A stretch of 44,108 nt of DNA from JACPRB01 sp964468745 (GTDB taxonomy: Bacteria > Planctomycetota > MHYJ01 > JACPRB01): NCBI GenBank assembly GCA_964468745.1, contig CAYXVY010000100.1:1-44108 (forward strand), written 5' to 3'. A program made the position numbers and the translations under genes. A model generated the notes under the pieces. It saw nothing but the letters and a program-made list of their open reading frames with translations, did no database searches and was not told the DNA's origin. Positions 14,780 to 22,247 of this stretch are shown piece after piece (within the stretch, counting starts at the first letter, position 1; each line of letters opens with the position of its first letter).

Positions 14780-15676
14780 ATGACGCTGATCGTGATGCTC
14801 GCGCTGCTCCAAGTGCCCGAGTTCGAGCCCATCGAGAAAGCCGGAGTGGCCGTCGATCTCGCGACGGAATTCGTGCCTTCGCGTGCCGGGAAGTTCCTTC
14901 TGGCGATCGACGCGCGGAGCATGAGCGTGCGCGAGGCGGGGACCGTGCAGGAACTGAAGAAGTTCGACGGCGTCTTCGCCGCCACCGCGTTCGACGAGAA
15001 GGATGAGACGCTCTCAGTGGTGTCGGGCGACGAGCTGATTCAATTCGACGTGAAGGACTGGAAGGAATCGCGTCGCCTGAAGCTGGAGAATGCCGGCTGC
15101 GCCCTGTCGCGACAGGCATGCTTCTCCGGCGACCGCGTCTATTACCGCACCCTAGACGAGGGGGTTGCGTTCGCACGCTTCAACGACGGCAAGCTCGAGA
15201 CAGAGGTCGTCGACATCACGCGCCGTAACATCAACGAGCTGCGCGTTCGTACCGTGTTGGGCGTTTCAGGCACGACCCCCATCGTGGGCGTACAGCGTCA
15301 GGATCTGGCCATCTGCGTTCGTGGAGGGATCTATCGCATGTCCTGGGGCGAGCCGGTGATTGCCGTGGCCGCAACCGGAGGACGAATCGCCGTCGTCCGG
15401 AGCCTCGGCGATTCCGTGTATCGCGGCGACAACTTCAAGTGCATCGCGAGCCACGAGGGCACGTCGAATCGCGCGGCGACGATCGACGGGAAAAAATCGC
15501 GCGTGTTCGTCCGGCGCGACGACGGCTGCTATCTCTGGAGCGTGCTGGCGCCGGAGGCCGAGTTCAAACTCGACTCCCTGACCGACGAGTTTTCGCGCCT
15601 GTGCGTCGACGCTAAAGCTGGGTTGCTGTACGGCGTCGTCAACGGAAAGCTCAAGAGCTGGCGGATCAAGGAGTAG
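14780..15676 (+). CDS. Hypothetical secreted protein, possible beta-propeller
   Basis: A 298-aa protein that starts MTLIVMLALLQVPEFEP, a short hydrophobic signal, and then has repeated short beta strands with a rhythm like a WD40 or YVTN-type propeller (KFLLAIDARSMSVREAG, LSVVSGDELIQFDVKDW, AVAATGGRIAVVRSLGDSVY, SRLCVDAKAGLLYGVVNGKL). The propeller idea rests on this rhythm only; no diagnostic motif is present. It stands alone, divergent from the YkgJ-family gene, and its 3' end overlaps the next convergent gene by 11 nt. Function unknown. Confidence 0.8.
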   Translation: MTLIVMLALLQVPEFEPIEKAGVAVDLATEFVPSRAGKFLLAIDARSMSVREAGTVQELKKFDGVFAATAFDEKDETLSVVSGDELIQFDVKDWKESRRLKLENAGCALSRQACFSGDRVYYRTLDEGVAFARFNDGKLETEVVDITRRNINELRVRTVLGVSGTTPIVGVQRQDLAICVRGGIYRMSWGEPVIAVAATGGRIAVVRSLGDSVYRGDNFKCIASHEGTSNRAATIDGKKSRVFVRRDDGCYLWSVLAPEAEFKLDSLTDEFSRLCVDAKAGLLYGVVNGKLKSWRIKE

Positions 15677-16769
15677 TGCGGTTGCGCGCGGCCAGCTCGA
15701 GTAGGGTCGTGATGAAGAACATCAGCGCGACCTGCGAGACGATGATGACGAGTGCGTACGTCGATTGCACCTGGTAGAGGAGCAGTGCCGAGAGTCCGGT
15801 CAGGATCGTCATCGCGTACACGGTCAGCACGGTGGCGCGGCGCGACATCCCGAGATCGAGCAGACGGTGCGCGAGGTGATTGCGGTCGCCGACGAAGATG
15901 GGTTTCCGATTCTTGAGCCGGATGAGGATCACCGTGATCGTGTCGAAGAACGGCACGGCGAGGACAACGAGGGGAACGAAGTACGCGTGCATCGGCGCCT
16001 TGCCCATCTCGAAGAACGTGAAGGTCACCGTCAGCGTGCCGAGCAGGTAGCCGAGCAGGAGGCTGCCGGCGTCCCCCATGAACATGCGTGCCGGGGGGAA
16101 GTTGAAGCACAGGAAGCCCGCGCACGCGCCCATCACGGCCATGAGTGCGGCGGCGACGAACTGCTGTCCCGTCAAGATTGCTACGATCGCGAACGCGGTG
16201 GAGGCAAGGCCCGCGACGCCTGCGCTGATGCCGTCCATGTGGTCCAGCAGGTTGAAGGCGTTCGTCATGCCGACGATCCACAGGACGGTGATGGCGCCTC
16301 CGGCGATGTTGCCGGCGGTCGTGCCCTCCCAGAAGAGCGAGAGGCGCTCTCCCCCCGTAACGAAGCCGATCGCGACGAGCGTCTGGACGAGAAGCTTGAC
16401 GTGCGGGGAGAGCTTGAAGCGGTCGTCCGCCAGTCCGAGGAAGAGGATGACAAGCGCGCCGCCGACGAGGACGACGACTTCCTGCGCTTTTGAGACCACG
16501 CCCGGCGCGTAGTCAAGGACGCCCTTCGGCAGCCCGAACGACTTGCCCTGCGTGACGAGCCAGGCGCCGATCAGTCCGGCGACCAGCGGCAAGAGCACGC
16601 CCGCTGCGATCGCAAGCCCCCCGCCGTACGGGACCGGTTCGGTGTGGATCTTGCGTCCGCCGGGCATGTCGAGAAAGCCGGTGCGTCGCGCCATCCGCAT
16701 AACCGGCGGGACGAGCGCGATCGTGATGAAGAAGGACCCGAAGAGGATGCCCGCAAAAAGCGCGGCCAC
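15666..16769 (-). CDS. WecA/TagO/MraY-family undecaprenyl-phosphate sugar-1-phosphate transferase
   Basis: A 367-aa integral membrane enzyme that loads a sugar-1-phosphate from a UDP donor onto undecaprenyl phosphate, the first step of many surface glycans. Motifs seen: DMPGGRKIHTEPVPYGGG near residue 34, LGLADDR (Asp115-Asp116, metal binding), NAFNLLDHMDG (170-180), FMGDAGSLLLG (Asp233), and the basic cytoplasmic loop GDRNHLAHRLLDLG. About ten membrane segments. The spacing and the HLAHRLL loop favour the WecA/TagO branch over MraY proper, and no peptidoglycan genes are near. GTG at 16769 directly follows the pyrF stop (TAAGTG), so the two are one operon. The ligase-like gene at 3520 could act later in the same pathway. 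Confidence 0.9.
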   Translation of the reverse strand: MAALFAGILFGSFFITIALVPPVMRMARRTGFLDMPGGRKIHTEPVPYGGGLAIAAGVLLPLVAGLIGAWLVTQGKSFGLPKGVLDYAPGVVSKAQEVVVLVGGALVILFLGLADDRFKLSPHVKLLVQTLVAIGFVTGGERLSLFWEGTTAGNIAGGAITVLWIVGMTNAFNLLDHMDGISAGVAGLASTAFAIVAILTGQQFVAAALMAVMGACAGFLCFNFPPARMFMGDAGSLLLGYLLGTLTVTFTFFEMGKAPMHAYFVPLVVLAVPFFDTITVILIRLKNRKPIFVGDRNHLAHRLLDLGMSRRATVLTVYAMTILTGLSALLLYQVQSTYALVIIVSQVALMFFITTLLELAARNRTTP

Positions 16770-17654
16770 TTACTTCGCTCCGAGAGCCGCGTTGATGTCC
16801 TTCTTCATAGTCTCTGCCGCGTTCGCCACGGCTTGGTGCCACGGAATCGACGGTGCCTTCTCGTGCGCATAAATGACGCTGCGCGATGCGTTGACGATCG
16901 CGCCGAGCCCGCCCTCATTGAAGCAGACCTTGATGTCGTCAGCCGTGCCCCCCTGCGCGCCGTACCCGGGGACGAGGAAGAACGCTTGCGGCAGGAGCTT
17001 GCGAAGCGACACCGCTTGATCGCGGTGCGTCGCGCCGACGACCGCGCCGACGGACGAGTACTGGTGCTTGCCGACCAGCTCGCGGCCCCAGACACCGACC
17101 CGCTCCGCGACGACTTCGTACAGCGGGCGGCCGTCTTTCATCGGAAGATCCTGGAAATCGCCGGAGCCGGGATTGGAGGTCTTCACGAGCACGAACAGAC
17201 CCGCGCCGTTCTTGCGCGCCGTCTCGACGAACGGCATCGTCGCGTCGGTGCCGAGGTAGGGGTTGATCGTGATCGCGTCGCAGTCGAAGCTCTCGAGGTG
17301 CGCCGTCGCGTACGCCTGCGCCGTATCCGGAACGTCGCCGCGCTTCACGTCGCCGATGACGAGGAGTCCCTTCTTGCGCGCGTGCTTGCAAAGCGCGTAG
17401 TACGTGACGATCCCGTAGGGACCGAGCATTTCGTAGAAGGCGATCTGGGGTTTGACGGCGACGGCGTGGGGCGCCACCACCTCGATGATCTTCCCTGCCC
17501 AATCGAGGATCGCCTGCGCCGCCTTCTCCACGTCCCGCTTGATTCCGTTCTGGAATTCCGCGGGGAGGTTGTCGAGGCGCGGGTCGAGCCCGACCACCAC
17601 GCGGCTGTTCTTGGTGCGGATGGCGTCCACCAGGCGGTCGGCGAATACCTTCAT
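16770..17654 (-). CDS. pyrF: Orotidine 5'-phosphate decarboxylase (type 2)
   Basis: Decarboxylates OMP to UMP, the last step of de novo pyrimidine synthesis. The 294-aa sequence is of the long, type 2 (mycobacterial-like) form: VVVGLDPRLDNLP, AVKPQIAFYEMLGP, VIGDVKRGDVPDTAQAYA with the catalytic Asp-x-Lys-x-x-Asp, ITINPYLGTD, VKTSNPGSGDFQD and VPGYGAQGG near the phosphate site. ATG at 17654 is preferred: it begins MKVFADRLVDAIRTKNS, and a TACACT -10 box is 8 nt upstream. The frame runs on to 17795 without family similarity. The start codon of the WecA/MraY-type gene abuts its stop. Confidence 0.97.
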   Translation of the reverse strand: MKVFADRLVDAIRTKNSRVVVGLDPRLDNLPAEFQNGIKRDVEKAAQAILDWAGKIIEVVAPHAVAVKPQIAFYEMLGPYGIVTYYALCKHARKKGLLVIGDVKRGDVPDTAQAYATAHLESFDCDAITINPYLGTDATMPFVETARKNGAGLFVLVKTSNPGSGDFQDLPMKDGRPLYEVVAERVGVWGRELVGKHQYSSVGAVVGATHRDQAVSLRKLLPQAFFLVPGYGAQGGTADDIKVCFNEGGLGAIVNASRSVIYAHEKAPSIPWHQAVANAAETMKKDINAALGAK

Positions 17655-17662
17655 GGCGGGAT

Positions 17663-17668
17663 AGTGTA
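17663..17668 (-). promoter_or_regulatory. -10 box of pyrF
   Basis: TACACT on the minus strand, 8 nt before the ATG at 17654, with no ribosome-binding site between them. This fits the leaderless pattern seen at other genes in the window. Confidence 0.55.
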
Positions 17669-17719
17669 GCAGGGCGCTCGGCGGGCTCCAAGGGAGTGGA
17701 CTGCGCCGGGGGCTCTTGC

Positions 17720-17748
17720 CATAATGTGCCCCTTCGTTCCGGAGGAAA
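17720..17748 (+). promoter_or_regulatory. -10 box and ribosome-binding site of the HEAT/GspG-domain gene
   Basis: CATAAT at 17720-17725 is followed by a leader of about 20 nt containing GGAGGAAA at 17741-17748, 4-5 nt before the ATG at 17752. This gene therefore has a conventional leader, unlike its divergent neighbour pyrF. Confidence 0.55.
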
Positions 17749-17751
17749 TTC

Positions 17752-19527
17752 ATGCACGCACTGCTGTTCGTGGCCGCGTTCTTGGTCCCCTTCAACTCGC
17801 CCGTCGGGCTCCCTCAGGGCGGGCAAGACTCCGCGGTCGACGACATCGACAAGGCCATCTCCGAGCTGTACTCGGACAAGCACGCCGAGAGCGATTTTGC
17901 CAAGCAGGAGCTTGTCGAGATCGGCCGTCGCTCGGTTCCGAAGGTGCTGGCCGAGCTTGGCAAGCAGCGCGAAACCGACAAGACCAAGCAAGTGCGCGTG
18001 CGACGCCTCCTCTGCGAGGTGCTCGGCCGCATCCGGGACAATTCGCAACCGGTGCTCGATGCGCTTATCGCGCGCCTGACGGATGCCGACGAGTACGGCA
18101 TGTCGGTCGCGGCTGCGGCCGCGGGGGCGCTCGATACGATTGCTGACGACAGGGCGTCCGGCGCGCTCGTGACGGCGCTGACATCGAAGCAGGCCGAAGG
18201 TGACAAGTGGCTCAAGTACTACTGCATTCATGCGCTCGGCGTGCTGCGCGCGTCGAATGCCGCGGAGGCGGTTCGGAAGGCGCTCGAGGACACGGGCGCG
18301 GCGCAGGTGGCGGGCGAGGATACGCACCTCATCGCGAGCGCGGCCGCTGACGCACTGGGGCGCATACGGGCGAAGGACGCCGTCGATGCCCTCGGCAAGC
18401 TGCTGTCGAATGACAAGCGCAATCCGTATACCGAGCAGTCCGTCGGAGTCCACGCCGCGCGTGCACTTGAACGCATCACGGGCGAGTCGAAGGGCTCGCT
18501 CGCGGGAGAGCAGCAGGCGATCGATGCGTCGCTGAAGTTGTGGCGCGAGTGGTGGACGGCCGAGGCGGGGAAGAAGAACGCCGCGACGACGCGCACGCTC
18601 ATCGGCGAGGTCGCGTCGGCCGTCGAGGCCTATAAGAAGGACCACGGCAAGTTGCCGGTGACGCTCGCGTACTTGCGTGAGAAGCCCGCGTCCGGCCTGA
18701 CGGCGCCGTATCCTGACGGCGGTTACTACAAGGGAGACCGCTACGCGAAGGGCGAAATCAAGGACGCCTGGGACCGCCCCCTCAAGTACGACACGATGGG
18801 TGCGAACGGCGCGCTCTACGACATCGTGAGCTATGGCGGCGACGGGCGCGTCTGGGGCAAGGGGGATGGCGCGGACTTGTGGAACCACGACTCGTGGAAA
18901 GGAATCCGTCTCGAGAAATCGAAGAAGGCTCTCGCCGAGGTCGCGGCGGCCATGGCCAAGTGCAAGGAGGAGCAGGGGCGCTACACGGACCGGCCGGAGG
19001 GCTTGGTCGGGCCGAAGCCGCCGCCGGGCTTCACGCCGCAAAAGGAGTGGCCCAAGGACGGTTATCTCAAGGAGGTTCCGAAGGACGGCTTCGAGAGCGC
19101 CTTCGTCTTCAAGTCGCCGGGGACGGGGGGCGAGGCGTTCGATCTGCTCAGCTTCGGGGCGGATACGGCCCCGGGGGGGATCGACGAGAATGCCGACCTC
19201 TGGAATCACGACAAGTGGAAGCTGCCGCGCGTGGATGACACCAGGAAGAAGATGGAAACGCTGAAGTCCGCGCTGGAGCTGTTCAAGAAGGAGCAGGACC
19301 GCTATCCGGCGCAGCTCGCCGACCTCGCATCGAAGCCTTCGTACGCCAAGAAGGACAAGTGGCCCGTGGACGGCTACGACAAGGACCCCGTGAACGACGC
19401 GTTCGGCAACGCGCTCGTCTGGCGCCCGGCCAAGGACGGCGTGTCGTGGGAGCTCGGCAGCCTGGGCGCCGACGGCAGGGAAGGCGGCACGGGTCCGGAC
19501 GAGGACCTGTGGGTCAAGAGCAAGTAA
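17752..19527 (+). CDS. Secreted HEAT-repeat protein with three C-terminal GspG-type domains
   Basis: A 591-aa protein with an N-terminal hydrophobic signal (MHALLFVAAFLVPF). Residues about 28-270 are HEAT-like helical pairs (VPKVLAELG, RVRRLLCEVLGRI, YYCIHALGVLR, ASAAADALGRI). Then three tandem copies of about 100 residues follow (roughly 279-383, 387-490, 494-588). Each has a helix, a YP-type turn, a Trp/Pro-rich stretch, a DAWDRPLKY / DGFESAFVF / DAFGNALVW strand, and a Gly-Asp loop ending in DLW (SYGGDGRVWGKGDGADLW, SFGADTAPGG, SLGADGREGGTGPDEDLW). This is the calcium-loop signature of the major pseudopilin GspG, but without any pilin-type N-terminus. Role unknown; probably periplasmic binding. 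The hpt start overlaps its 3' end. Confidence 0.88.
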   Translation: MHALLFVAAFLVPFNSPVGLPQGGQDSAVDDIDKAISELYSDKHAESDFAKQELVEIGRRSVPKVLAELGKQRETDKTKQVRVRRLLCEVLGRIRDNSQPVLDALIARLTDADEYGMSVAAAAAGALDTIADDRASGALVTALTSKQAEGDKWLKYYCIHALGVLRASNAAEAVRKALEDTGAAQVAGEDTHLIASAAADALGRIRAKDAVDALGKLLSNDKRNPYTEQSVGVHAARALERITGESKGSLAGEQQAIDASLKLWREWWTAEAGKKNAATTRTLIGEVASAVEAYKKDHGKLPVTLAYLREKPASGLTAPYPDGGYYKGDRYAKGEIKDAWDRPLKYDTMGANGALYDIVSYGGDGRVWGKGDGADLWNHDSWKGIRLEKSKKALAEVAAAMAKCKEEQGRYTDRPEGLVGPKPPPGFTPQKEWPKDGYLKEVPKDGFESAFVFKSPGTGGEAFDLLSFGADTAPGGIDENADLWNHDKWKLPRVDDTRKKMETLKSALELFKKEQDRYPAQLADLASKPSYAKKDKWPVDGYDKDPVNDAFGNALVWRPAKDGVSWELGSLGADGREGGTGPDEDLWVKSK

Positions 19528-20033
19528 AGAAGCTGATCACGGCGGTCCGGCTGCGCGTCCGTGTGGCGGCGCTGGGCCGGCGCATCGCGCGTGACTACCG
19601 GGGGCGCGAATTACTCGTGCTCTGCGTCCTGCGCGGAGCGTTCGTCTTCGCGGCCGATCTCGTCCGGCACATCGCGTCGCCGCTCACGATTGCGTTTGCG
19701 CGCGCATCGAGTTACGGGAACGGGACCGCTTCGAGCGGCCGTCTCCGGCTGCAGGTCCCGCCCGATATTCGTGGTCGGCACGTGCTGGTCGTCGAGGACA
19801 TTGTCGACACGGGGCGCACGCTTCGCGCACTTCGCCGCGTCATTGTCGCGCGTGGGGCCACGAGCATCCGCGTGTGCGCGCTTCTCGACAAGCCGTCGCG
19901 CCGCGAGGTCGATGTCGACATCGACTACGTCGGTTTCAGAATCGGCAATCGCTTCGTCGTAGGTTACGGCCTCGACCACGCTGGCAAGTACCGAAACCTG
20001 CCTTACGTCGGGACGATCAGCTCTTCATCCTGA
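19509..20033 (+). CDS. hpt: Hypoxanthine phosphoribosyltransferase
   Basis: Purine salvage enzyme that joins hypoxanthine or guanine to PRPP. The 174-aa product has RVAALGRRIARDYRGRELLVLCVLRGAFVFAADLVR, SSYGNGTASSG, the PRPP loop VLVVEDIVDTGRTL, CALLDKPSRR, and YVGFRIGNRFVVGYGLDHAGKYRNLPYVG, the complete family pattern. GTG at 19509 (VGQEQVKKLIT) gives the normal length and overlaps the previous gene by 19 nt; the frame is open further upstream inside that gene but the translation there is an Arg/Gly-rich shadow. Its 3' end overlaps the convergent lptG-like gene by 17 nt. Confidence 0.95.
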   Translation: MGQEQVKKLITAVRLRVRVAALGRRIARDYRGRELLVLCVLRGAFVFAADLVRHIASPLTIAFARASSYGNGTASSGRLRLQVPPDIRGRHVLVVEDIVDTGRTLRALRRVIVARGATSIRVCALLDKPSRREVDVDIDYVGFRIGNRFVVGYGLDHAGKYRNLPYVGTISSSS

Positions 20034-21156
20034 AGAACAGGATGAGCCCCGCGATGCCGAACGTCGTCGGGGCGACCCAGCCCGCCGCAACCTGGTCGAT
20101 GCGGCCGAGCTTCCCGAACTCGAGCGCGGCGAGCTGCAGCGCGTAATACGCCGCCGTCACAATCAGGCAGAAGGTCAGGCCGCGAAAGAAACTGCGAGCC
20201 CGCGCGGAGACCACGAACGGAAGGCCGAGCACGAGGATGATGACGCTGGAGAGCGGCGTCGAGAATTTCGCGTGCCGCATCATGCGCAGCCGCGTGTCGT
20301 CCGGCCGCTCTTCGATGCGGCGATTCAATTCGCCGAGCGTGTACGACTGGCCGGAGAGGGGCGAGCGGCGCTTGAGATCGTCGAGCAGCACCTGCGTGAC
20401 GATCGCGTATCCGTCCTTGGGAATCCGGATGACGTGTCGCCGCGGACGCTCTCCCGGCGCCTGATTGGTGAGGAACTCGCCGTTGTCATCGAATGGCGTG
20501 ACGGTGCCCTCCGTACAGATCCAGCGGCCCCAGCCCGGGCGGTCGAACGTCGGGTCCCATCGGCAGCGGTTCGCCGTGATGACGAGCTCGTGGCGGAGGT
20601 GGCCGCCATCCGTCGAGAACTTCGAGTAGAGGATGTTGCCCATCTCTTTCGTTACGTGGTCGTACCTCTCGGCCCAGAAGTGGTTGCCGTGGCCGTCGTA
20701 CGAGATGCGGCTGAACGTGACCTCCTCCGTCAGCAGGATCTCGTCCGTGTCGGCGATGCGCCGGTGAAGATGAGGCATGGCGAACTCGTCGACCGCGGCG
20801 ATGCCGATCGACGCTATCAGCGATGCGATGATGAAGGGAAGCGTGACCCGCCGGAGGCTCGTGCCCGACGCGACGATCGGCAGCACTTCGTTCGTCTTCT
20901 GCAGCTTGATCATCGTGAACATCGCCGCGAAGAGCGTAAGGGGAGGGAGGATGTACATCAGGAAGAGCGGGATGCGGCAGAGGTAGTATTCCACGACGAA
21001 CGGCAGGAACGACACGCTCGTCAGGGCCACGAAGCGAGCTACCTTCGTGGAGAAGTCGATCACCAGCAGCAGGGCCAGGAACGTGACGAGGAACACCCAG
21101 AGCGCCGCGAGGAAGACGTGCAGCACGTACCGATCGAGGAGGCGAAGGATCTTCAT
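20017..21156 (-). CDS. lptG: LptF/LptG (YjgP/YjgQ) family permease, second of pair
   Basis: A 379-aa inner-membrane subunit of the LPS export ABC transporter LptB2FG, which pulls LPS from the inner membrane to the LptC/A bridge. It begins MKILRLLDRYVLHVFLAALWVFLVTFLALLLVIDF and has the YjgP/Q layout: three N-terminal membrane helices, a periplasmic beta-jellyroll (about residues 125-260), and three C-terminal helices (FSTPLSSVIILVLGLPFVVSAR, YYALQLAALEFGKLG, AGLILFF). NEVLPIVASGTSLRRV is the family coupling helix. ATG at 21156 overlaps the stop of the preceding family member (ATGA). Being second in the pair, it is named lptG. lptB, lptC, lptA and lptD are not in the window. Confidence 0.9.
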   Translation of the reverse strand: MKILRLLDRYVLHVFLAALWVFLVTFLALLLVIDFSTKVARFVALTSVSFLPFVVEYYLCRIPLFLMYILPPLTLFAAMFTMIKLQKTNEVLPIVASGTSLRRVTLPFIIASLIASIGIAAVDEFAMPHLHRRIADTDEILLTEEVTFSRISYDGHGNHFWAERYDHVTKEMGNILYSKFSTDGGHLRHELVITANRCRWDPTFDRPGWGRWICTEGTVTPFDDNGEFLTNQAPGERPRRHVIRIPKDGYAIVTQVLLDDLKRRSPLSGQSYTLGELNRRIEERPDDTRLRMMRHAKFSTPLSSVIILVLGLPFVVSARARSFFRGLTFCLIVTAAYYALQLAALEFGKLGRIDQVAAGWVAPTTFGIAGLILFFRMKS

Positions 21157-22247
21157 GCGCGGAAGACCCTCCGGAAGAGAACGATCGCGACGAAAGCGAG
21201 AAACCAGATCGATCCGTAGGCGGCAATCGGCGGCGACAGCTGACCCTTGGACGCGAGGCCCTCGCCAAACACCATGAGGACGATGTAGGCCAGCAGCGGC
21301 GGCAGCGCAGCGCCCATTCCGGCAAGCCGGCTGCCTTTGCGGACGAATGCACCCATGGGCGCGCAAAGGAGAACGAGCACCATGGGAGCGAGAGACCGTG
21401 CGATGCGGCCGTGATACTCGATGTCCGCCAGGAGGCGCGCGCGCGAGGTGACCCTGTCTCGATGCTCGTTGAGTTCCTGTGTCGGCATGTCCGCCGGGCC
21501 GCGCGTCGTGCGGTAGATGTCCTCAAGCTGGAAATCGACGGTGGTCTCTCCCGTAAACCGACCCTGGGAATGGATCGCAACGGGGGCCGCCGACAGCGCC
21601 TTGTTCTCGCTCTCGAATCGCATGAACACGCCGTCCACGAGCGTGATGGAAGGCGCCCCGTCCTGCGGTGCCTGGATGATGCCCTCGCGTGCGCACCAGA
21701 GACCCGTTGGCCGGTGACGGTCCAGGATGGTGAGCACCGGTCGTGTGAGCTTGCCATTGGCGCAGTCGGCGTAACTCAGGCGGTTGCTGACGCCGATCTT
21801 GAGCTCGTTCTGGCGGCCCGGAGGCGGGCGGCGCATGACGAGCAGGAGGGTTTCCTTCACGATGTAGCGCCGCTCGTAGCGAGCGCGGGGGGCGATTTCG
21901 CCGTAGAGGACGTAGGACGCGCCGCACAGCATGAGGCCGAAGAGCAGCGCCGGCATGAGGATGCGGCTCACGTGAATGCCGCTGGTGCGCACCGCGTCCA
22001 GCTCGTTATCCGCGGACATGCGGCCGTACACGAGGGTGACGGCGAGACACGACGCGACGATCATCGCCCACGGCGACATCTGCGTCAGCGCGATGGGCGC
22101 GAGGCGCAGGATGAACTCGATCGTCATTCCCTCCCACGAGCGCAACGTCTGGAAGATCGTGCCGACCGTGCAGACGGCAAGAATCGCGACAAACGCGAGA
22201 GCAAACGTGACAAGCAGTTCGCGAAGGATGTACCGCTGAATGATCAT
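21153..22247 (-). CDS. lptF: LptF/LptG (YjgP/YjgQ) family permease, first of pair
   Basis: A 364-aa membrane protein starting MIIQRYILRELLVTFALAF, typical for LptF. It has the coupling-helix pattern SADNELDAVRTSGIHVSRIL, a central periplasmic jellyroll domain (about 125-260) and C-terminal helices including SLAPMVLVLLCAPMGAFVRKGSRLAGMG. Partner of the following gene in a LptB2FG-type LPS exporter. Both ends overlap neighbours with ATGA junctions: the ABC exporter gene upstream and lptG downstream, so the four genes are translated as one unit. LptF/LptG naming rests on order and N-terminus; the two paralogues are hard to separate by sequence. Confidence 0.9.
   Translation of the reverse strand: MIIQRYILRELLVTFALAFVAILAVCTVGTIFQTLRSWEGMTIEFILRLAPIALTQMSPWAMIVASCLAVTLVYGRMSADNELDAVRTSGIHVSRILMPALLFGLMLCGASYVLYGEIAPRARYERRYIVKETLLLVMRRPPPGRQNELKIGVSNRLSYADCANGKLTRPVLTILDRHRPTGLWCAREGIIQAPQDGAPSITLVDGVFMRFESENKALSAAPVAIHSQGRFTGETTVDFQLEDIYRTTRGPADMPTQELNEHRDRVTSRARLLADIEYHGRIARSLAPMVLVLLCAPMGAFVRKGSRLAGMGAALPPLLAYIVLMVFGEGLASKGQLSPPIAAYGSIWFLAFVAIVLFRRVFRA

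Noticed and set aside
16939..19209. A 756-codon open frame on the minus strand across pyrF and antisense to the HEAT/GspG-domain gene
   Set aside because: The translation is Arg/His/Gly/Pro-rich with no recognisable domain, runs through two well-supported genes and the promoter region between them, and is the kind of shadow frame expected at high GC.
17752..19527. The GspG-domain protein as a major pseudopilin
   Set aside because: Its N-terminus is a plain signal segment followed by HEAT-like helices, with no prepilin cleavage motif or pilin helix.
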